Positions 43,853-55,923 are shown, numbered from the stretch's first letter. The stretch: 64,000 bases of DNA from Geomonas oryzae (GCF_004117875.1 NZ_RAHW01000004.1:186001-250000), one strand, 5' to 3'. Notes: generated by a model from the sequence alone, not told the origin. Made by a program: numbers and translations.

Positions 43853-44761
43853 ATGATCGACACAATCTTCCACATGGCGCTGGTGCTTGCCATGCCCCCG
43901 CTGCTTCTCGGGGTGATCGGCAAGACCAAGGCGGCCTTCGCCGGCCGGGTCGGCGCCCCCTTCCTGCAGCCCTACTACGATATGGGGCGGCTGATGCAAA
44001 AGGGGATCGTCCTCTCGGACAGCACGACCTGGGTCTTTCGCGCCGGCCCCGTGGTGACGCTCGCCGCGACCCTCTTCGCCTCGCTTCTGGTGCCTCTCGG
44101 GCGACACGCGGCACCGATCTCCTTCGAGGGGGACATGATCCTCTTCGCCTATCTCTTCGCCCTGGGGCGTTTCTTCACCACGACCGCAGCGCTCGACACC
44201 GCCTCGAGCTTCGAGGGGATGGGGGCGGCCCGCGAGGTCACCTTCTCCTGCCTCGCCGAGCCGACCCTCTTCTTCGCCCTCATAACGCTCACGAGGCTCT
44301 CCGGGACCATGAGCCTCACGCCCATGCTGCAGCACGTGACGCTCCCGGTCTGGCTTGCCACCGGCGCCGCACTCATCCTGCTTTTGGCCGGTCTCTTCGT
44401 GGTGGTCCTCGCCGAGAACTGCCGCATCCCCTTCGACGACCCGAACACCCACCTGGAGCTCACCATGATCCACGAGGTGATGGTGCTCGACCACAGCGGG
44501 CCCTACTTCTGCTGCATCCTCTACGGCGCGGCCTTAAAGCTCTACCTATTGGGCGCGCTCTTCGTGAACATCGCGCTCCCGTTCTCCTCGGGTAACGGCT
44601 TTCTCGACTGGGGCATCTTCGCCTGCGGCATGCTGGGGCTTGCCGTCGCCATCGGTGTGGTCGAGTCGGTGATGGCGCGCCTGAGGCTGATCCGCGTGCC
44701 GCAGCTTCTGGTGGCAGCCCTGATCCTGACCGCGTTCTCCCTGGTCCTGGTAGTGAGGTGA
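43853..44761 (+). CDS. HyfC/NuoH-like membrane subunit
   Basis: A 302-residue membrane protein of the NuoH/HycD/HyfC family, the subunit that joins the antiporter arm to the peripheral arm and, in complex I, forms the quinone chamber. The signature loop AENCRIPFDDPNTHLELTMIHEVMVLDHSGP is complete, with the acidic residues typical of the family, and the N-terminal segment GKTKAAFAGRVGAPFLQPYYDMGRLMQKG is as in HycD. The ATG at 43853 is chosen because AGGAG lies 7 bases before it; a TTG two codons earlier is also in frame. Fourth of the complex in order after the HyfB pair; HyfE-like gene follows after 4 bases. Confidence 0.93.
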   Translation: MIDTIFHMALVLAMPPLLLGVIGKTKAAFAGRVGAPFLQPYYDMGRLMQKGIVLSDSTTWVFRAGPVVTLAATLFASLLVPLGRHAAPISFEGDMILFAYLFALGRFFTTTAALDTASSFEGMGAAREVTFSCLAEPTLFFALITLTRLSGTMSLTPMLQHVTLPVWLATGAALILLLAGLFVVVLAENCRIPFDDPNTHLELTMIHEVMVLDHSGPYFCCILYGAALKLYLLGALFVNIALPFSSGNGFLDWGIFACGMLGLAVAIGVVESVMARLRLIRVPQLLVAALILTAFSLVLVVR

Positions 44762-44765
44762 CGAT

Positions 44766-45407
44766 ATGAATTCCCTGGCCGACCAGCTCCTGGTACTCTG
44801 CCTCCTCATCAACTTCGCCGTCCTCGGCACGAGCCGCCTCGCCTTCTCGGTTAGAAGCGTCGCCGTGCAGGGGGTGCTTCTCGGCGTCCTCCCGGCGCTC
44901 GTGCACCCCTTCTCCTGGCACCTGGCCTTCATCGTGGTGAGCATAATCCTCGTCAAGGGGGGGCTCATCCCGGTCCTCATCATCCGGGCCATCAAGAAGG
45001 CGGAGATCGAGCGCGAGTTCTCGCCCTTCATCGGCTACATCCCGTCCCTGGTCCTGGGTGCTCTCTTCACCTCGCTCGCCTTCATCTTCGCCGCGAAGCT
45101 TCCGCTCGCCCCCGAGCACGAGGGGCTTCTCGTGGTACCCGCCGCCGCGGCAACCCTCATGAGCGGCTTCCTGGTCCTCATGGGGCGGCGCAAGGCGATC
45201 TCACAGGTGCTTGGGTACCTTCTCATGGAGAACGGGATCTTCCTGTTCGGCCTGCTGCTCGCCGACGCCATGCCGGTCATGGTGGAGGCGGGGGCGCTTC
45301 TCGACCTCCTGGTCGGCATCTTCGTCATGGGGATCGTCATCAATCACATCAGCCGCGAGTTCTCGAGCATCGACACCTCGAGACTCTCCGCGCTGAGGGA
45401 GGAATAA
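44766..45407 (+). CDS. HyfE-like membrane subunit
   Basis: A 213-residue membrane protein with about six or seven helices of the HyfE family, whose C-terminal half is NuoK/MrpC-like (GYLLMENGIFLFGLLLADAMPVMVEAGALLDLLVGIFVMGIVINHI). The Glu residues within helices (MENG, VEAG) are the expected proton-path groups. It is the small linker subunit of hydrogenase-4-like complexes. It lies 4 bases after the HyfC-like stop and 4 bases before the HyfF-like start. Confidence 0.9.
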   Translation: MNSLADQLLVLCLLINFAVLGTSRLAFSVRSVAVQGVLLGVLPALVHPFSWHLAFIVVSIILVKGGLIPVLIIRAIKKAEIEREFSPFIGYIPSLVLGALFTSLAFIFAAKLPLAPEHEGLLVVPAAAATLMSGFLVLMGRRKAISQVLGYLLMENGIFLFGLLLADAMPVMVEAGALLDLLVGIFVMGIVINHISREFSSIDTSRLSALREE

Positions 45408-45411
45408 CTGC

Positions 45412-46841
<1,430 letters not shown>

Positions 46842-46845
<4 letters not shown>

Positions 46846-48353
46846 CCCCTTCCATGGTCTTCACGCAAAACGGAGGCACCCTTTCGCTGCGCGAGATCCC
46901 GCAGCACGCACCGGATCGCTTCGCCCAGGCGCTTCTCTCGGCGCTTTCCGGCGGCTGGCGCGTGGTCTCCTACTTCGGGGTGCCGGCCGAAGACGGGGTG
47001 AGGCTTTACTGCCTCCTCTCCTTCAAGAGCCACGCGACCATCGGTGTCATGAGCACGCTGGTCACGGGAAAGTCTTTCTACTCCCTGACCGCCGAGGCGC
47101 CGCAGCTCCATCTCTTCGAGCGGGAGATAGCCGAGCAGTTCTCGCTCACCCCGGAGGGGCATCCCTGGCCCAAACCGGTCCGTTTCGCACCGGCCCTGGG
47201 CTCGCTTCCCGGGGTGGCGCCGCACCGCCCGCCGACCGTCGGCATCATGGACTTCTACCGCGTCGAGGGGGACGAGGTGCACGAGGTGGCGGTGGGGCCG
47301 GTGCATGCCGGCATCATCGAGCCGGGGCATTTCCGCTTCCAGTGCTTCGGCGAGGAGGTGATGCACCTGGAGGTTTCGCTGGGCTACCAGCACCGCGGCG
47401 TCGAGCGCATGATGCAGGGGCGTCCGGGCGAGCGGATGAGAAAGCTCGCCGAGACCATGGCCGGGGACACCACCATCGGCCACGGTACCGCCTACGCCAT
47501 GATCGTGGAGGCGCTCGCCTCGACGGCGCCTCCCGCCCGTGCCCAGGCCGTGCGCGGCATCGCCCTCGAGCTGGAGCGCCTGGCGAACCACACCGGGGAT
47601 TTGGGTGCCATCTCCGGCGACGTGGGCTACCTCCCCACCGCCTCCTTCTGCGGCAGGATCCGCGGCGATTTCCTCAACATGACCGCCGGCATCTGCGGCA
47701 GCCGTTTCGGGCGCGACCTGGTGGTCCCCGGCGGCGTCGCTTTCGACCTCTCCGCCGAAGGGGCGCGCGGACTCGCCGACCGGATCAGGACCGCCCGGGA
47801 CGAGGTCACCAACGCGATCGATCTGCTCTGGGACACCCCGTCGGTACTGGCCCGCCTCGAGGGGACCGGCGTGGTGAGCGAACAGACCGCCCTGGAACTC
47901 GGGCTCGTGGGCCCCGCGGCGCGCGCGAGCGGGCTTAACCGCGACATCCGGCGCGACCATCCCTTCGGGATCTACAGCATGAGCCAGATACCGGTGGAGA
48001 CCGGCAAGACCGGGGACGTCTACGCCCGCACCATGGTGCGCTGGCTGGAGATGGAGAAGTCGCTCGATTTCATCGAGGAGCAGTTGGCCCAACTCCCGGG
48101 CGGGGCGGCGCGGCGCCCGGTGGGGGAGGTGGGGGGGGACACCCTCGCCGTCGCCCTGACCGAAGGATGGCGCGGCGAAGTCTGCCACGTGGCCATCACC
48201 GATGCGCGCGGAGATTTCTCCCGCTACAAGGTGACCGACCCCTCCTTCCACAACTGGAGCGGGCTCGCCATGGCGCTCAGAGGCGGGCAGATCTCGGACT
48301 TCCCGCTTTGCAACAAGAGCTTCAACCTCTCCTACTGCGGGGTGGACCTCTAG
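46842..48353 (+). CDS. ehrL: Hydrogenase-like large subunit without NiFe ligands
   Basis: A 503-residue fusion of a NuoC-like N-terminal domain (about 1-150) and a NuoD/HycE-like catalytic domain. The latter begins VGPVHAGIIEPGHFRFQCFGEEV and contains GYQHRGVERMM, as in group 4 hydrogenases and complex I. Both nickel-iron cysteine pairs are absent: the first (normally RxCGxC) reads ETMAGDTTIGHGTAY, and the C-terminal one (normally DPCxxC) reads FNLSYCGVDL with only one Cys. It therefore cannot hold a NiFe centre and is not a hydrogenase; it matches the energy-converting hydrogenase-related (Ehr) proteins described in Geobacter. There is no C-terminal extension for a maturation protease, consistent with lack of nickel. 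Substrate unknown. Confidence 0.9.
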
Positions 48354-48359
48354 CCTCTC

Positions 48360-48411
48360 CCCCTCCCTGACCCTCCCCCTCCGGGGGCGGGGACGCAGGG
48401 GGCGTGGACAA
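48360..48411. repeat. C-rich/G-rich inverted repeat
   Basis: CCCCCTCCCTGACCCTCCCCCTCC is followed by GGGGGCGGGGACGCAGGGGGCG. Short palindromic element in the 85-base space between the large and small subunit genes. It could also act as a weak processing or attenuation stem. Confidence 0.5.
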
Positions 48412-48438
48412 ACTTTTAGACCTAAACGGAGTCGCATC

Positions 48439-49197
48439 ATGATCAAGGCCGTACTAGCGCGCATCAAGCAGGGGCACCGCACCATGGCGTACCCGGAAAA
48501 GCCGCTGCCGCTTCCCGAACGCTTCCGGGGGTACCCGGAGCTCAACGGCTCGCTCTGTCCCGCGGACTGCCGCCTCTGCGCCGATGCCTGCCCGGTCGGG
48601 GCGATCGGCTGCGACAAAGGATTAAGCGTCGACCTCGGCAAGTGCCTTTTCTGCGCCGAGTGCACCGCCGCCTGCCCGCACGGCGCCATCTCCTACTCGG
48701 GCGACCACAGCCTCGCCGCGAACCGGCGCGAGGACCTCGTAATCCGGGAGGGGGAGGAGCGGCGTCTGGCCCGCGCGCTCGACAAGAAGATGCTCTCCAT
48801 CTTCGGCAGATCGCTCAAGTTCCGCTCCGTCGTCGCCGGCGGGTGCGGCGCCTGCGAAGCGGACAGCAACGTCCTCTCCACCATCGGCTGGGACTTGGGG
48901 CGCTTCGGCCTCCAGTTCGTGGCGAGCCCGCGCCATGCCGACGCCCTCTGGGTCACCGGGCCGGTCACCGAGAACATGCGCGAGGCGCTTTTGCTCACCT
49001 ACCAGGCGATACCGGCCCCGAAGCTCGTCATCGCCTGCGGCGCCTGCGCCATCAACGGCGGCCCTTTCATCGGCTCTTCCGAGGTGCACGACGGCGTGGA
49101 CGGCCTCATCCCGGTGGACCTCTACATCCCCGGGTGCCCGCCGCATCCGCTCACCATCCTGGACGGCCTCTTGCGCCTTCTGGACCGGTTGGAGTGA
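48439..49197 (+). CDS. ehrS: Ferredoxin-fused small subunit of Ehr complex
   Basis: A 252-residue fusion of HycF and HycG functions. The N-terminal third has two [4Fe-4S] motifs (CPADCRLCADACP near residue 34 and CLFCAECTAACP near 70). The rest is a NuoB/HycG-type small subunit with the four cluster ligands kept: GGCGACEAD (two Cys), IACGACAING and IPGCPPHP. So the electron wire to the site next to the large subunit is complete even though that subunit has lost its nickel centre. It closes the operon; the sensor kinase downstream starts after about 120 bases. The separation from the large-subunit gene by an 85-base repeat is larger than other gaps in this operon. Confidence 0.93.
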   Translation: MIKAVLARIKQGHRTMAYPEKPLPLPERFRGYPELNGSLCPADCRLCADACPVGAIGCDKGLSVDLGKCLFCAECTAACPHGAISYSGDHSLAANRREDLVIREGEERRLARALDKKMLSIFGRSLKFRSVVAGGCGACEADSNVLSTIGWDLGRFGLQFVASPRHADALWVTGPVTENMREALLLTYQAIPAPKLVIACGACAINGGPFIGSSEVHDGVDGLIPVDLYIPGCPPHPLTILDGLLRLLDRLE

Positions 49198-49319
49198 GGT
49201 ATACGGGTTCTTTACTTTTTTGCTGGCGTATCCTTTCCGTTTAAGGTATTCAGTGGGAGGCGGAAATGAGGCTTTGAGGCTGCCGCCGGCGCAGGCACGG
49301 ACCGGCAAAAGTGGAGCCC

Positions 49320-51818
49320 ATGCAAGAAAACATGCAGCACGAAAAAGTGCATAAGAGCCCCGCCTGCAGCGCCAGGCTGGTGCTGACCGTTGTTGCCGCC
49401 TTCGTGTTCGGCGCGGCCGTCAGCGGCACCATCGTCTGGCTCTACGAGGAGAACCGCGTGCAGAGTCGGCGCCAGGCGGCCGGCGACCTCACCGCCCAGG
49501 TGGCCCACGGCATCCGGGACAACCTGAACCGCGCCCTTTCCTCCACCTACGCCCTCGCCGCGCTCATCCGGCAGGGTGACGGCGAAATTTCCAATTTCCC
49601 CCAAATAGCCCGGGAAATGCTCGAGCTATATCCCGGTACCAGCGCCCTCCAGCTTGCCCCCCGCGGGATCATCAGCCAGGTCGTCCCCCTCACCGGCAAC
49701 GAAAAAGCCATCGGTCACAACCTGCTTGCCGACAACCGTCGCAACAAGGAGGCGCTTCTTGCCCTGCGCACCAGGAAGCTCACCCTCGCAGGCCCCTTCG
49801 ACCTGATCCAGGGAGGAGGCAAGGCCGTCGTCGGCAGACTCCCCGTTTTTCTCAAGGAAGAGGGTGGGGAGCGCTTCTGGGGCTTTACCGTCGCCATGCT
49901 GCGCCTGCAGGATTTCCTGCACAGCTCGAACCTGGAGGTGCTGGGGCAGGATTACAACTACCAGATCTCGCGCATTGACCCGGAGACGGGCAAGAGGGAG
50001 GTCTTCTGGTCGGTGGGGCGCCCGCTGCGCGACCCGGTGAGCCAGGAGGTCGCCGTTCCCAACGGCGCCTGGACCGTCTCGGTCGAGCCGGTTAAGGGGT
50101 GGCACCTGGGCGGTTTCGTCGCCCTGGAGCTGCTGCTGATCCTGTTCCTCAGTTCCCTTTCCGCGCTCCTCGCCTGGTGGTTCCTGCGCCAACCCATCCT
50201 TTTGCAGCAAAGGGTGGAAGAGAAGACCCGGGAGCTCTCGGAGTCCAACGCGCTGCTTCAGGTCGAGGTGGCGGAGCGCAAGCACGCCGAGGAGGCCCTC
50301 AAGTCATCGCAGGAGAAACTCCGTTCCATCTTCGCCTCACTGACCGACGTCATCCTGGTCCTGGACGCCGAAGGACGCTACCTCGAGATCGCCCCCACCG
50401 GGACGGACACCCTTTACCTCCCCCCCGCGGAACTCTTGGGCAAGCGACTGCACGAGGTCTTCCCGAAGGAGCAGGCCGACTTCTTCCTGGCCGCGATCCA
50501 CGAGGCGCAGGAGACGGGGCGCACCGTAACGGTCGAATACCAGCTCACCATCGGCGGGAAAGAGGTCTGGTTCGCCGGGAGCGTGGCCCCCATGTCCCGG
50601 GAGCGGGTGGTCTGGTCCGCGCACGACATCACGGAGCGCAAAAGCTCGGAGGAAGAGCGCCTCAAACTCGAAAAGCAGATGCTGCACACCCAGAAGCTCG
50701 AGAGCCTGGGCGTGCTGGCCGGTGGGATCGCCCACGATTTCAACAACATCCTCACCGCCATCGTCGGTAATGCCGATCTCGCCCTCATGCGTCTCTCCCC
50801 CGAGTCCCCTGCGGTCGAAAACCTGCGCAGCATAGAGACCGCGGCGTCGCGGGCCGCCGATCTGGCGCGCCAGATGCTCGCCTATTCCGGCAAGGGGCGC
50901 TTCGTCACCGAGGAACTCGACCTGAACCGGCTGGTGGAGGAGATGGGGCACATGCTGAGCGTCTCCATCTCCAAGAAGGCGGCGCTGCGCTACCACCTGC
51001 AACACCCGCTTCCCGCAGTGACCGTCGATGCGACCCAGATCCGCCAGGTGGTGATGAACCTGGTGATCAACTCCTCCGAGGCGATCGGCGATCGAAACGG
51101 GGTCATCTCGCTTTCGACCGGCTGCATCGAGGTGACCCCGGAATACCTGAAGGGGGGATGGCTTTCCGACCCGGTTCCGCCCGGGCGCTACGTCTACCTC
51201 GAGGTCGCCGACACCGGATGCGGCATGGACCGGGACACCATCGGCAAGATCTTCGAGCCCTTTTTCACCACCAAGTTCACCGGACGGGGGCTCGGCATGG
51301 CCGCCGTCCTCGGCATCGTGCGCGGGCACAGCGGGTCGATCCGGGTCTACAGCGAACCGGGGGAGGGGAGCACTTTCAAGGTGATGTTTCCTGCCGGAGA
51401 CAGACCGGCCGCCGCTAACAACCATCGGGATGGCGACGCAGAGCCGTGGAAGGGGAGCGGGACCGTGCTCCTCATCGACGACGAGGAGACCATACGCTCC
51501 CTGGCAAGCGAGATGTTGCACGAGCTGGGGTTCGATGTGGTGGCCGCGGCGGACGGGTTGCAGGGGCTGGAGCTTTTCAAAAGCCGCGACGACATAAGCG
51601 TCGTGCTGCTCGACCTGACCATGCCGCAGATGGACGGGGAGCAGTGCTTCCGGGAACTGCGCCGCATCGATCCGGGAGTCCGGGTGATCATCTCCAGCGG
51701 CTTCACCGAACACGAGGTGACCCGCAAGTTCCTGGGCAAGGGGATCGCAGGTTTCATCCAGAAACCGTACAAGCTTTCCGCGCTGCGCGAGGCGTTCAAG
51801 GGGCTTTGCAAAGAGTAG
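49320..51818 (+). CDS. CHASE-PAS hybrid histidine kinase
   Basis: An 832-residue membrane-bound hybrid kinase. Helix one (about 18-42) and helix two (about 262-285) enclose a periplasmic CHASE-like sensor (FPQIAREMLELYPGTSALQLAPRG, typical of CHASE). A coiled coil and one PAS domain (about 330-445) follow, then HisKA with LAGGIAHDFNNILTAI (phospho-His), HATPase (NLVINSSEAI, DTGCGMD) and a C-terminal receiver (LIDDEE, phospho-Asp in LDLTMPQMDGE, KPYK). The GHKL tail GRGLGMAAVLGIVRGH fits the LuxQ/ArcB-like type. Start uncertain: GTG 49311, ATG 49320 or ATG 49332; 49320 is taken as the best compromise. It follows the Ehr small subunit and could sense a periplasmic signal for that system, but no output domain is visible. 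Confidence 0.88.
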   Translation: MQENMQHEKVHKSPACSARLVLTVVAAFVFGAAVSGTIVWLYEENRVQSRRQAAGDLTAQVAHGIRDNLNRALSSTYALAALIRQGDGEISNFPQIAREMLELYPGTSALQLAPRGIISQVVPLTGNEKAIGHNLLADNRRNKEALLALRTRKLTLAGPFDLIQGGGKAVVGRLPVFLKEEGGERFWGFTVAMLRLQDFLHSSNLEVLGQDYNYQISRIDPETGKREVFWSVGRPLRDPVSQEVAVPNGAWTVSVEPVKGWHLGGFVALELLLILFLSSLSALLAWWFLRQPILLQQRVEEKTRELSESNALLQVEVAERKHAEEALKSSQEKLRSIFASLTDVILVLDAEGRYLEIAPTGTDTLYLPPAELLGKRLHEVFPKEQADFFLAAIHEAQETGRTVTVEYQLTIGGKEVWFAGSVAPMSRERVVWSAHDITERKSSEEERLKLEKQMLHTQKLESLGVLAGGIAHDFNNILTAIVGNADLALMRLSPESPAVENLRSIETAASRAADLARQMLAYSGKGRFVTEELDLNRLVEEMGHMLSVSISKKAALRYHLQHPLPAVTVDATQIRQVVMNLVINSSEAIGDRNGVISLSTGCIEVTPEYLKGGWLSDPVPPGRYVYLEVADTGCGMDRDTIGKIFEPFFTTKFTGRGLGMAAVLGIVRGHSGSIRVYSEPGEGSTFKVMFPAGDRPAAANNHRDGDAEPWKGSGTVLLIDDEETIRSLASEMLHELGFDVVAAADGLQGLELFKSRDDISVVLLDLTMPQMDGEQCFRELRRIDPGVRVIISSGFTEHEVTRKFLGKGIAGFIQKPYKLSALREAFKGLCKE

Positions 51819-51886
51819 CCCTTGTCAACGCTCCCTTCTTTGAGTAGTATCCAGCTTTCGTACCTTCCAATACACGAGGATATGCC

Positions 51887-52651
51887 ATGGAACCCCTGAA
51901 CGCAGGTCCGCACCGCGCGCCATGCATGCGCCGCAGCGCCCTTTTCAAGACCTTCCTGTTGCTGCTCGTCTTCACCTTCGCCGGCTGCGGCAAGGTGGAA
52001 TGGCTCCCGGAGTACCAGCGCCTCCCGACCACCCCGGACTCCTTCTCTTTCGCCGCCGTGCCCGGAACCGAGCCCGGCGCCCAGGTGACCTCCGCCCCGA
52101 TCACCGTCTCCGGGCTCACCGGCTCCACGAGCCCGATCAGCGTCACCGGTTCGGCGGGAGGGGACAGCAAGTACTCGGTGAACGGCGGCACCCCGACGAA
52201 CAGCGACGGGACGGTGCAAAACGGCGACAAGGTCACCGTGACCCACACCGCTGCGAGCACGCTGGGGACCACGACCACGACGACGCTCTCCATCGGGAGC
52301 GAAAGCGCCCAGTTCATCAGCACCACCAGGTATATTGAAAAACCTTCTTTCACGCTCACGGTGCTGCAGCCCTCTCCCTACCGGCAGGCGATGGCGGTGA
52401 TCACCAGCGTCGACGGCGTTTTGGGGACGCACGTGGTGAGCATCAAGGACTCGTTGAACTCCGGCAAGGCGCTCTACGGCGTAAGCGAGACCGACGAGAT
52501 TCCGAGCAACTTCTTCAACGATACCAGGACCTTCCCTTATCTGAACGGAAGAAGGATCTTCGTGCGCAACCTCTCCACCGTGGTGGGCGCCGGCGCGGTG
52601 ACGACGCTCACCATCGACGGGCTCGACGTCGTGGTGAACCTGGCGCAGTAG
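51887..52651 (+). CDS. Predicted lipoprotein, unknown function
   Basis: A 254-residue exported lipoprotein. The N-terminus is long (MEPLNAGPHRAPCMRRSALFKT) and followed by a hydrophobic stretch ending in lipobox FAGC at residues about 31-34. An internal ATG at 51926 would give a shorter, more standard signal, but AGGA lies before the first ATG. The mature part is Ser/Thr/Gly-rich with a repetitive beta-sandwich-like region (SAPITVSGLTGSTSPISVTGS...VQNGDKVTVTHTAAST) resembling bacterial Ig-like or surface-adhesion modules, then a globular C-terminal half. No catalytic motif is seen. It lies between the hybrid kinase and the cold-shock gene, unrelated to either. Confidence 0.78.
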   Translation: MEPLNAGPHRAPCMRRSALFKTFLLLLVFTFAGCGKVEWLPEYQRLPTTPDSFSFAAVPGTEPGAQVTSAPITVSGLTGSTSPISVTGSAGGDSKYSVNGGTPTNSDGTVQNGDKVTVTHTAASTLGTTTTTTLSIGSESAQFISTTRYIEKPSFTLTVLQPSPYRQAMAVITSVDGVLGTHVVSIKDSLNSGKALYGVSETDEIPSNFFNDTRTFPYLNGRRIFVRNLSTVVGAGAVTTLTIDGLDVVVNLAQ

Positions 52652-52774
52652 CAAGGCAGGGAAAAAAGGCGAAAATTTAAATGCTTGCTTTGTCGGAACC
52701 AAGCTGTTAATGTGTCGAAGGTCCGGATGAGCCGGACGAATATCAGCAGAAAGACATGGAGAAGGTAAAAGTAA

Positions 52775-52975
52775 ATGGTTAACGGAACTGTAAAATGGTT
52801 TAACGACAGCAAGGGGTTTGGTTTCATTGAGCAGGAGAATGGCGACGACGTGTTCGTGCACTTCTCCGCCATCACCGGCGACGGGTTCAAATCCCTTGCT
52901 GAAGGCGATAGCGTCACCTTCGAAGTGGCCAAAGGACCGAAAGGTCTGCAGGCCGCCAACGTGACCCGCGTATAG
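52775..52975 (+). CDS. csp: Cold-shock domain protein
   Basis: A 66-residue single CSD protein that binds single-stranded nucleic acid. It has [18 protein letters not shown] (RNP1) and DVFVHFSAI (RNP2), followed by [22 protein letters not shown] 5' leader of about 120 bases separates it from the lipoprotein gene, and a hairpin terminator follows, as usual for cold-shock genes whose leaders affect translation. Confidence 0.96.
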   Translation: MVNGTVKWFNDSKGFGFIEQENGDDVFVHFSAITGDGFKSLAEGDSVTFEVAKGPKGLQAANVTRV

Positions 52976-53000
52976 CGCATCAACATCAGTTGCGCATGAA

Positions 53001-53034
53001 AAAGTCCCGGAGCGATCCGGGACTTTTTTTTTGC
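53001..53034 (+). terminator. Intrinsic terminator after csp
   Basis: AAAGTCCCGG pairs with CCGGGACTTT around AGCGAT, followed by a run of T. Confidence 0.93.
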
Positions 53035-53155
53035 CCGTTGCCGGCATTTCCGCGCAGCAACATCGGTTGCATCCCCCCCGCCTCGTCCACTTTTGTTGAC
53101 AACCCTTCCCCCTGTGTTATCCACTATTGGTCGAATTTAATCATGGGGGTGCCGT

Positions 53156-53284
53156 ATGAAAATCAACAGGAAGACGCGGTACTGCTGCATCGCCGTCATC
53201 ATGGCCGGAATCGCGGTCGTAGGACACGCCGTAGTTGCGGACCGCGGCCTCATCCCGGAGCACAAGGGCGCGGTGAGCAGGTGA
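53156..53284 (+). CDS. Short single-helix protein, possible
   Basis: A 42-residue frame with a basic start (MKINRKTRYCC) and one hydrophobic helix (IAVIMAGIAVVGHAVVA) then a short polar tail. GGGGGT lies before the ATG. The layout is that of a small membrane or secreted protein. Nothing else supports it and it could be chance. Confidence 0.4.
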   Translation: MKINRKTRYCCIAVIMAGIAVVGHAVVADRGLIPEHKGAVSR

Positions 53285-53433
53285 ACCGGAGGGGACCGGC
53301 TCCGCAGGTGCCTGTCCCCTCAGCCCCGCGCACCGGGACCGGCGGGATTTTGAACTAAAGAAATCGCGGGCTTTGCCGACAAGGCTGCTATGGTTTGTAA
53401 CGCTCACGGCGCTCGCGCACGAGAAAAGAGTTC

Positions 53434-55923
53434 ATGATCAACCGGTTCCGCGACCTCTCCATCAGACGCAAACTCATCGGCATGCTGCTGCTCACCAACG
53501 CGGTCGTGCTCGCGCTCGTGTCGGCCGCCTTCGTAGTGAACGAGGCGCACCGTTTCCGCAGGGAGATGCAAACCGAGCTTTCCGCCCTCGCCGAGATCAT
53601 CGGCAATAACAGCTCCGCCGCGGTCGCCTTCAGCGATCGGGCCGCCGCCGGAGAGACCGTCGCCGCGCTCCGCGCCAAGCCTTACATCCGCCTTGCCTTC
53701 ATCATGCTGCAGGACAACACGGTGCTTGCAAGCTACCAGGCGCCGGGAGGCACCAAGCCGCCGTTTCTGAGCGGGTTCGGCGGCAAACTGCGCATCGACG
53801 AAAAGCGGCTGCGCGCCACCCTCGAGCATTCACGTTCCCCCCTTGCCGTAAGCGACGCCATCTACGGCGTCTACCCCATCGTCCTCGACCGGCAGAAGAT
53901 CGGCACCGTGGTGTTGCAGTCCGATGCCAGCGAGTTCACCGACCGGCTGGCGCGCTACTTCTTCCTTGTCGCCGGGGTCATGTTGAGCGCGCTCCTCCTT
54001 GCCTATTTCCTCGCCTCGCGCCTGCAACGCTTCATCTCGGCCCCCATCACCCACCTGGCCCAGGTCATCAGGGCGGTGTCCATCGACAAGAACTACTCGG
54101 TGCGCGCCGAAAAGCAGGGGAACGACGAGCTCGGCACCCTCATCGAGGGGTTCAACGGCATGCTGGTGCAGATCCAGCAGCGAGACGAGAAGCTGGAGGC
54201 GCACCGCCAGGAGCTCGAGGCGGAGGTGCAGCGCAGGACCGCCGAGCTGAGCGCAGCGAACCGGGAACTGAACCAGACGGTAGCCGAGCTGCGCGTCTCC
54301 AAGGAGGCGGCCGAGGCCGCGAGCCTCGCCAAGTCGCAGTTTCTCGCCAACATGAGCCATGAGATCCGTACCCCGATGAACGGGGTGCTCGGCATGGTGA
54401 GCGTCCTTCTGGAAAGCGGGCTCACCGGCGAGCAGCGCCGCTTCGCCGACGCGGTGCGCAACTCAGGCGAATCGCTCCTCTCCATCATCAACGACATCCT
54501 CGATTTCTCGAAGATCGAGGCGGGGCGCATGGAGCTCGAGCCCGCCCCGTTCGACCTGCACGACCTCCTGGGCGGGGTGCTGGAGATCTTCGCTGCCGGC
54601 GCGCAGCGCAAGGGGGTGGGGATCTCGCTCACCATCGCCCCCGAACTGCCGCGTTACGTCGAGGGGGACGCGGTGCGTCTGCGCCAGATCCTCGTGAACC
54701 TGGTGGGGAACGCCGTCAAGTTCACCGGCCGCGGCGAGGTGCGCCTGTCCGCCGCGCCGGTCGCCGGAAAAGGGGAGGGTGGGGTGCGCTTCGAGGTGGT
54801 AGACACCGGCATAGGCATCCGCCCCGAGGCGCAGGCGCACATCTTCGAAAGCTTCTCCCAGGCCGATTACTCGACCACCCGCACCTTCGGCGGCACCGGT
54901 CTTGGGCTTGCCATCTCCAGGCAGCTCGCCGAGCTGATGGGAGGGGAGCTCGGGCTTTCCAGCGAGTACGGTGTCGGCTCCACCTTCTGGTTCAGCGTCA
55001 GCTTGAAGGTCATCGACGGCGTACCCGAAAGCCTCGCGCACCAGCTCTGCCTGCCGGCGGGCGAGCCGTCGGAGCGCTTCGACGCAACGATCCTCGTCGC
55101 CGAGGACAACCCGGTGAACCAGGACGTGGTGCGCCACATGCTGGGGCTTCTGGGCTGCCGGGTGGTGATCGTGGAGAACGGGGCCCTTGCCGTCACCGCG
55201 GCGGCGCAGGGGAGGTATCACCTGCTGTTCATGGACTGTCAGATGCCGCAGATGGACGGCTTTGCCGCGACAAGGGCGATCCGTGCCCGCGAGCAGGAGA
55301 GCGGCGGGCACCTCCCCATCGTGGCCCTCACCGCGAACGCGGTGGCGGGAGACCGGGAGCTCTGTCTTGCCGCCGGGATGGACGATTATCTCAGCAAGCC
55401 TTACGACTGCGGCCAGTTGCGCGACGTCCTGCGTCGCTGGATTCCCGAGCGCGGGGTGACCCCCGCGGGGGGGGCGCCTTCCGATGCCGCCGAGGCATCC
55501 GGTGCGGCCGCCGTCGAGGCAACGGCCGGCAGTTCCGGCGCCGGGATGGCGGATGCGGCTTCGGCGTCTTCCGGGGTGGAGGAAGCCCCGCCCGTTTTCG
55601 ATCGCAACGGTTTGGTGCAGCGCATGGGTGGGGCCGAATTCGTGGAGATCTTCGTGGAGAAGTACTGCGCGACCAGCGAAAAACTGATCCTTTTGCTGCG
55701 CGAGGCGGTGGACGGCGGGGACTACCCGGAGGTGCGGCTGCAGGCCCACTCGATCAAGGGGGCCGCCGCGAGTATCGGGGCCGAAGTGATGCGTGCCGTG
55801 GCGCTTAGGATGGAGCATGCGGCCCAAAAGCCCGAAGAGCAGCCGGGGCTCCCCGTGCTGCTCGCCGAACTCGAGGCCTCCTTCGCCGAGTTCAGGCGGG
55901 TGGCCTTGGCCGCTACCGCGTGA
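53434..55923 (+). CDS. BarA-like hybrid histidine kinase with HPt
   Basis: An 829-residue membrane-bound phosphorelay kinase. Helix one (about 13-35), a CHASE8-like periplasmic sensor (about 40-175) and helix two (about 177-200) are followed by HAMP, a coiled coil, HisKA ([19 protein letters not shown]), HATPase ([28 protein letters not shown]), receiver ([26 protein letters not shown]) and HPt with the phospho-His in [14 protein letters not shown]. An Ala-rich linker (about 680-720) joins receiver and HPt. The architecture is complete for a four-step phosphorelay within one chain. The partner regulator is not in the window. Its end overlaps the convergent murB by 11 bases. Confidence 0.92.
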   Translation: MINRFRDLSIRRKLIGMLLLTNAVVLALVSAAFVVNEAHRFRREMQTELSALAEIIGNNSSAAVAFSDRAAAGETVAALRAKPYIRLAFIMLQDNTVLASYQAPGGTKPPFLSGFGGKLRIDEKRLRATLEHSRSPLAVSDAIYGVYPIVLDRQKIGTVVLQSDASEFTDRLARYFFLVAGVMLSALLLAYFLASRLQRFISAPITHLAQVIRAVSIDKNYSVRAEKQGNDELGTLIEGFNGMLVQIQQRDEKLEAHRQELEAEVQRRTAELSAANRELNQTVAELRVSKEAAEAASLAKSQFLANMSHEIRTPMNGVLGMVSVLLESGLTGEQRRFADAVRNSGESLLSIINDILDFSKIEAGRMELEPAPFDLHDLLGGVLEIFAAGAQRKGVGISLTIAPELPRYVEGDAVRLRQILVNLVGNAVKFTGRGEVRLSAAPVAGKGEGGVRFEVVDTGIGIRPEAQAHIFESFSQADYSTTRTFGGTGLGLAISRQLAELMGGELGLSSEYGVGSTFWFSVSLKVIDGVPESLAHQLCLPAGEPSERFDATILVAEDNPVNQDVVRHMLGLLGCRVVIVENGALAVTAAAQGRYHLLFMDCQMPQMDGFAATRAIRAREQESGGHLPIVALTANAVAGDRELCLAAGMDDYLSKPYDCGQLRDVLRRWIPERGVTPAGGAPSDAAEASGAAAVEATAGSSGAGMADAASASSGVEEAPPVFDRNGLVQRMGGAEFVEIFVEKYCATSEKLILLLREAVDGGDYPEVRLQAHSIKGAAASIGAEVMRAVALRMEHAAQKPEEQPGLPVLLAELEASFAEFRRVALAATA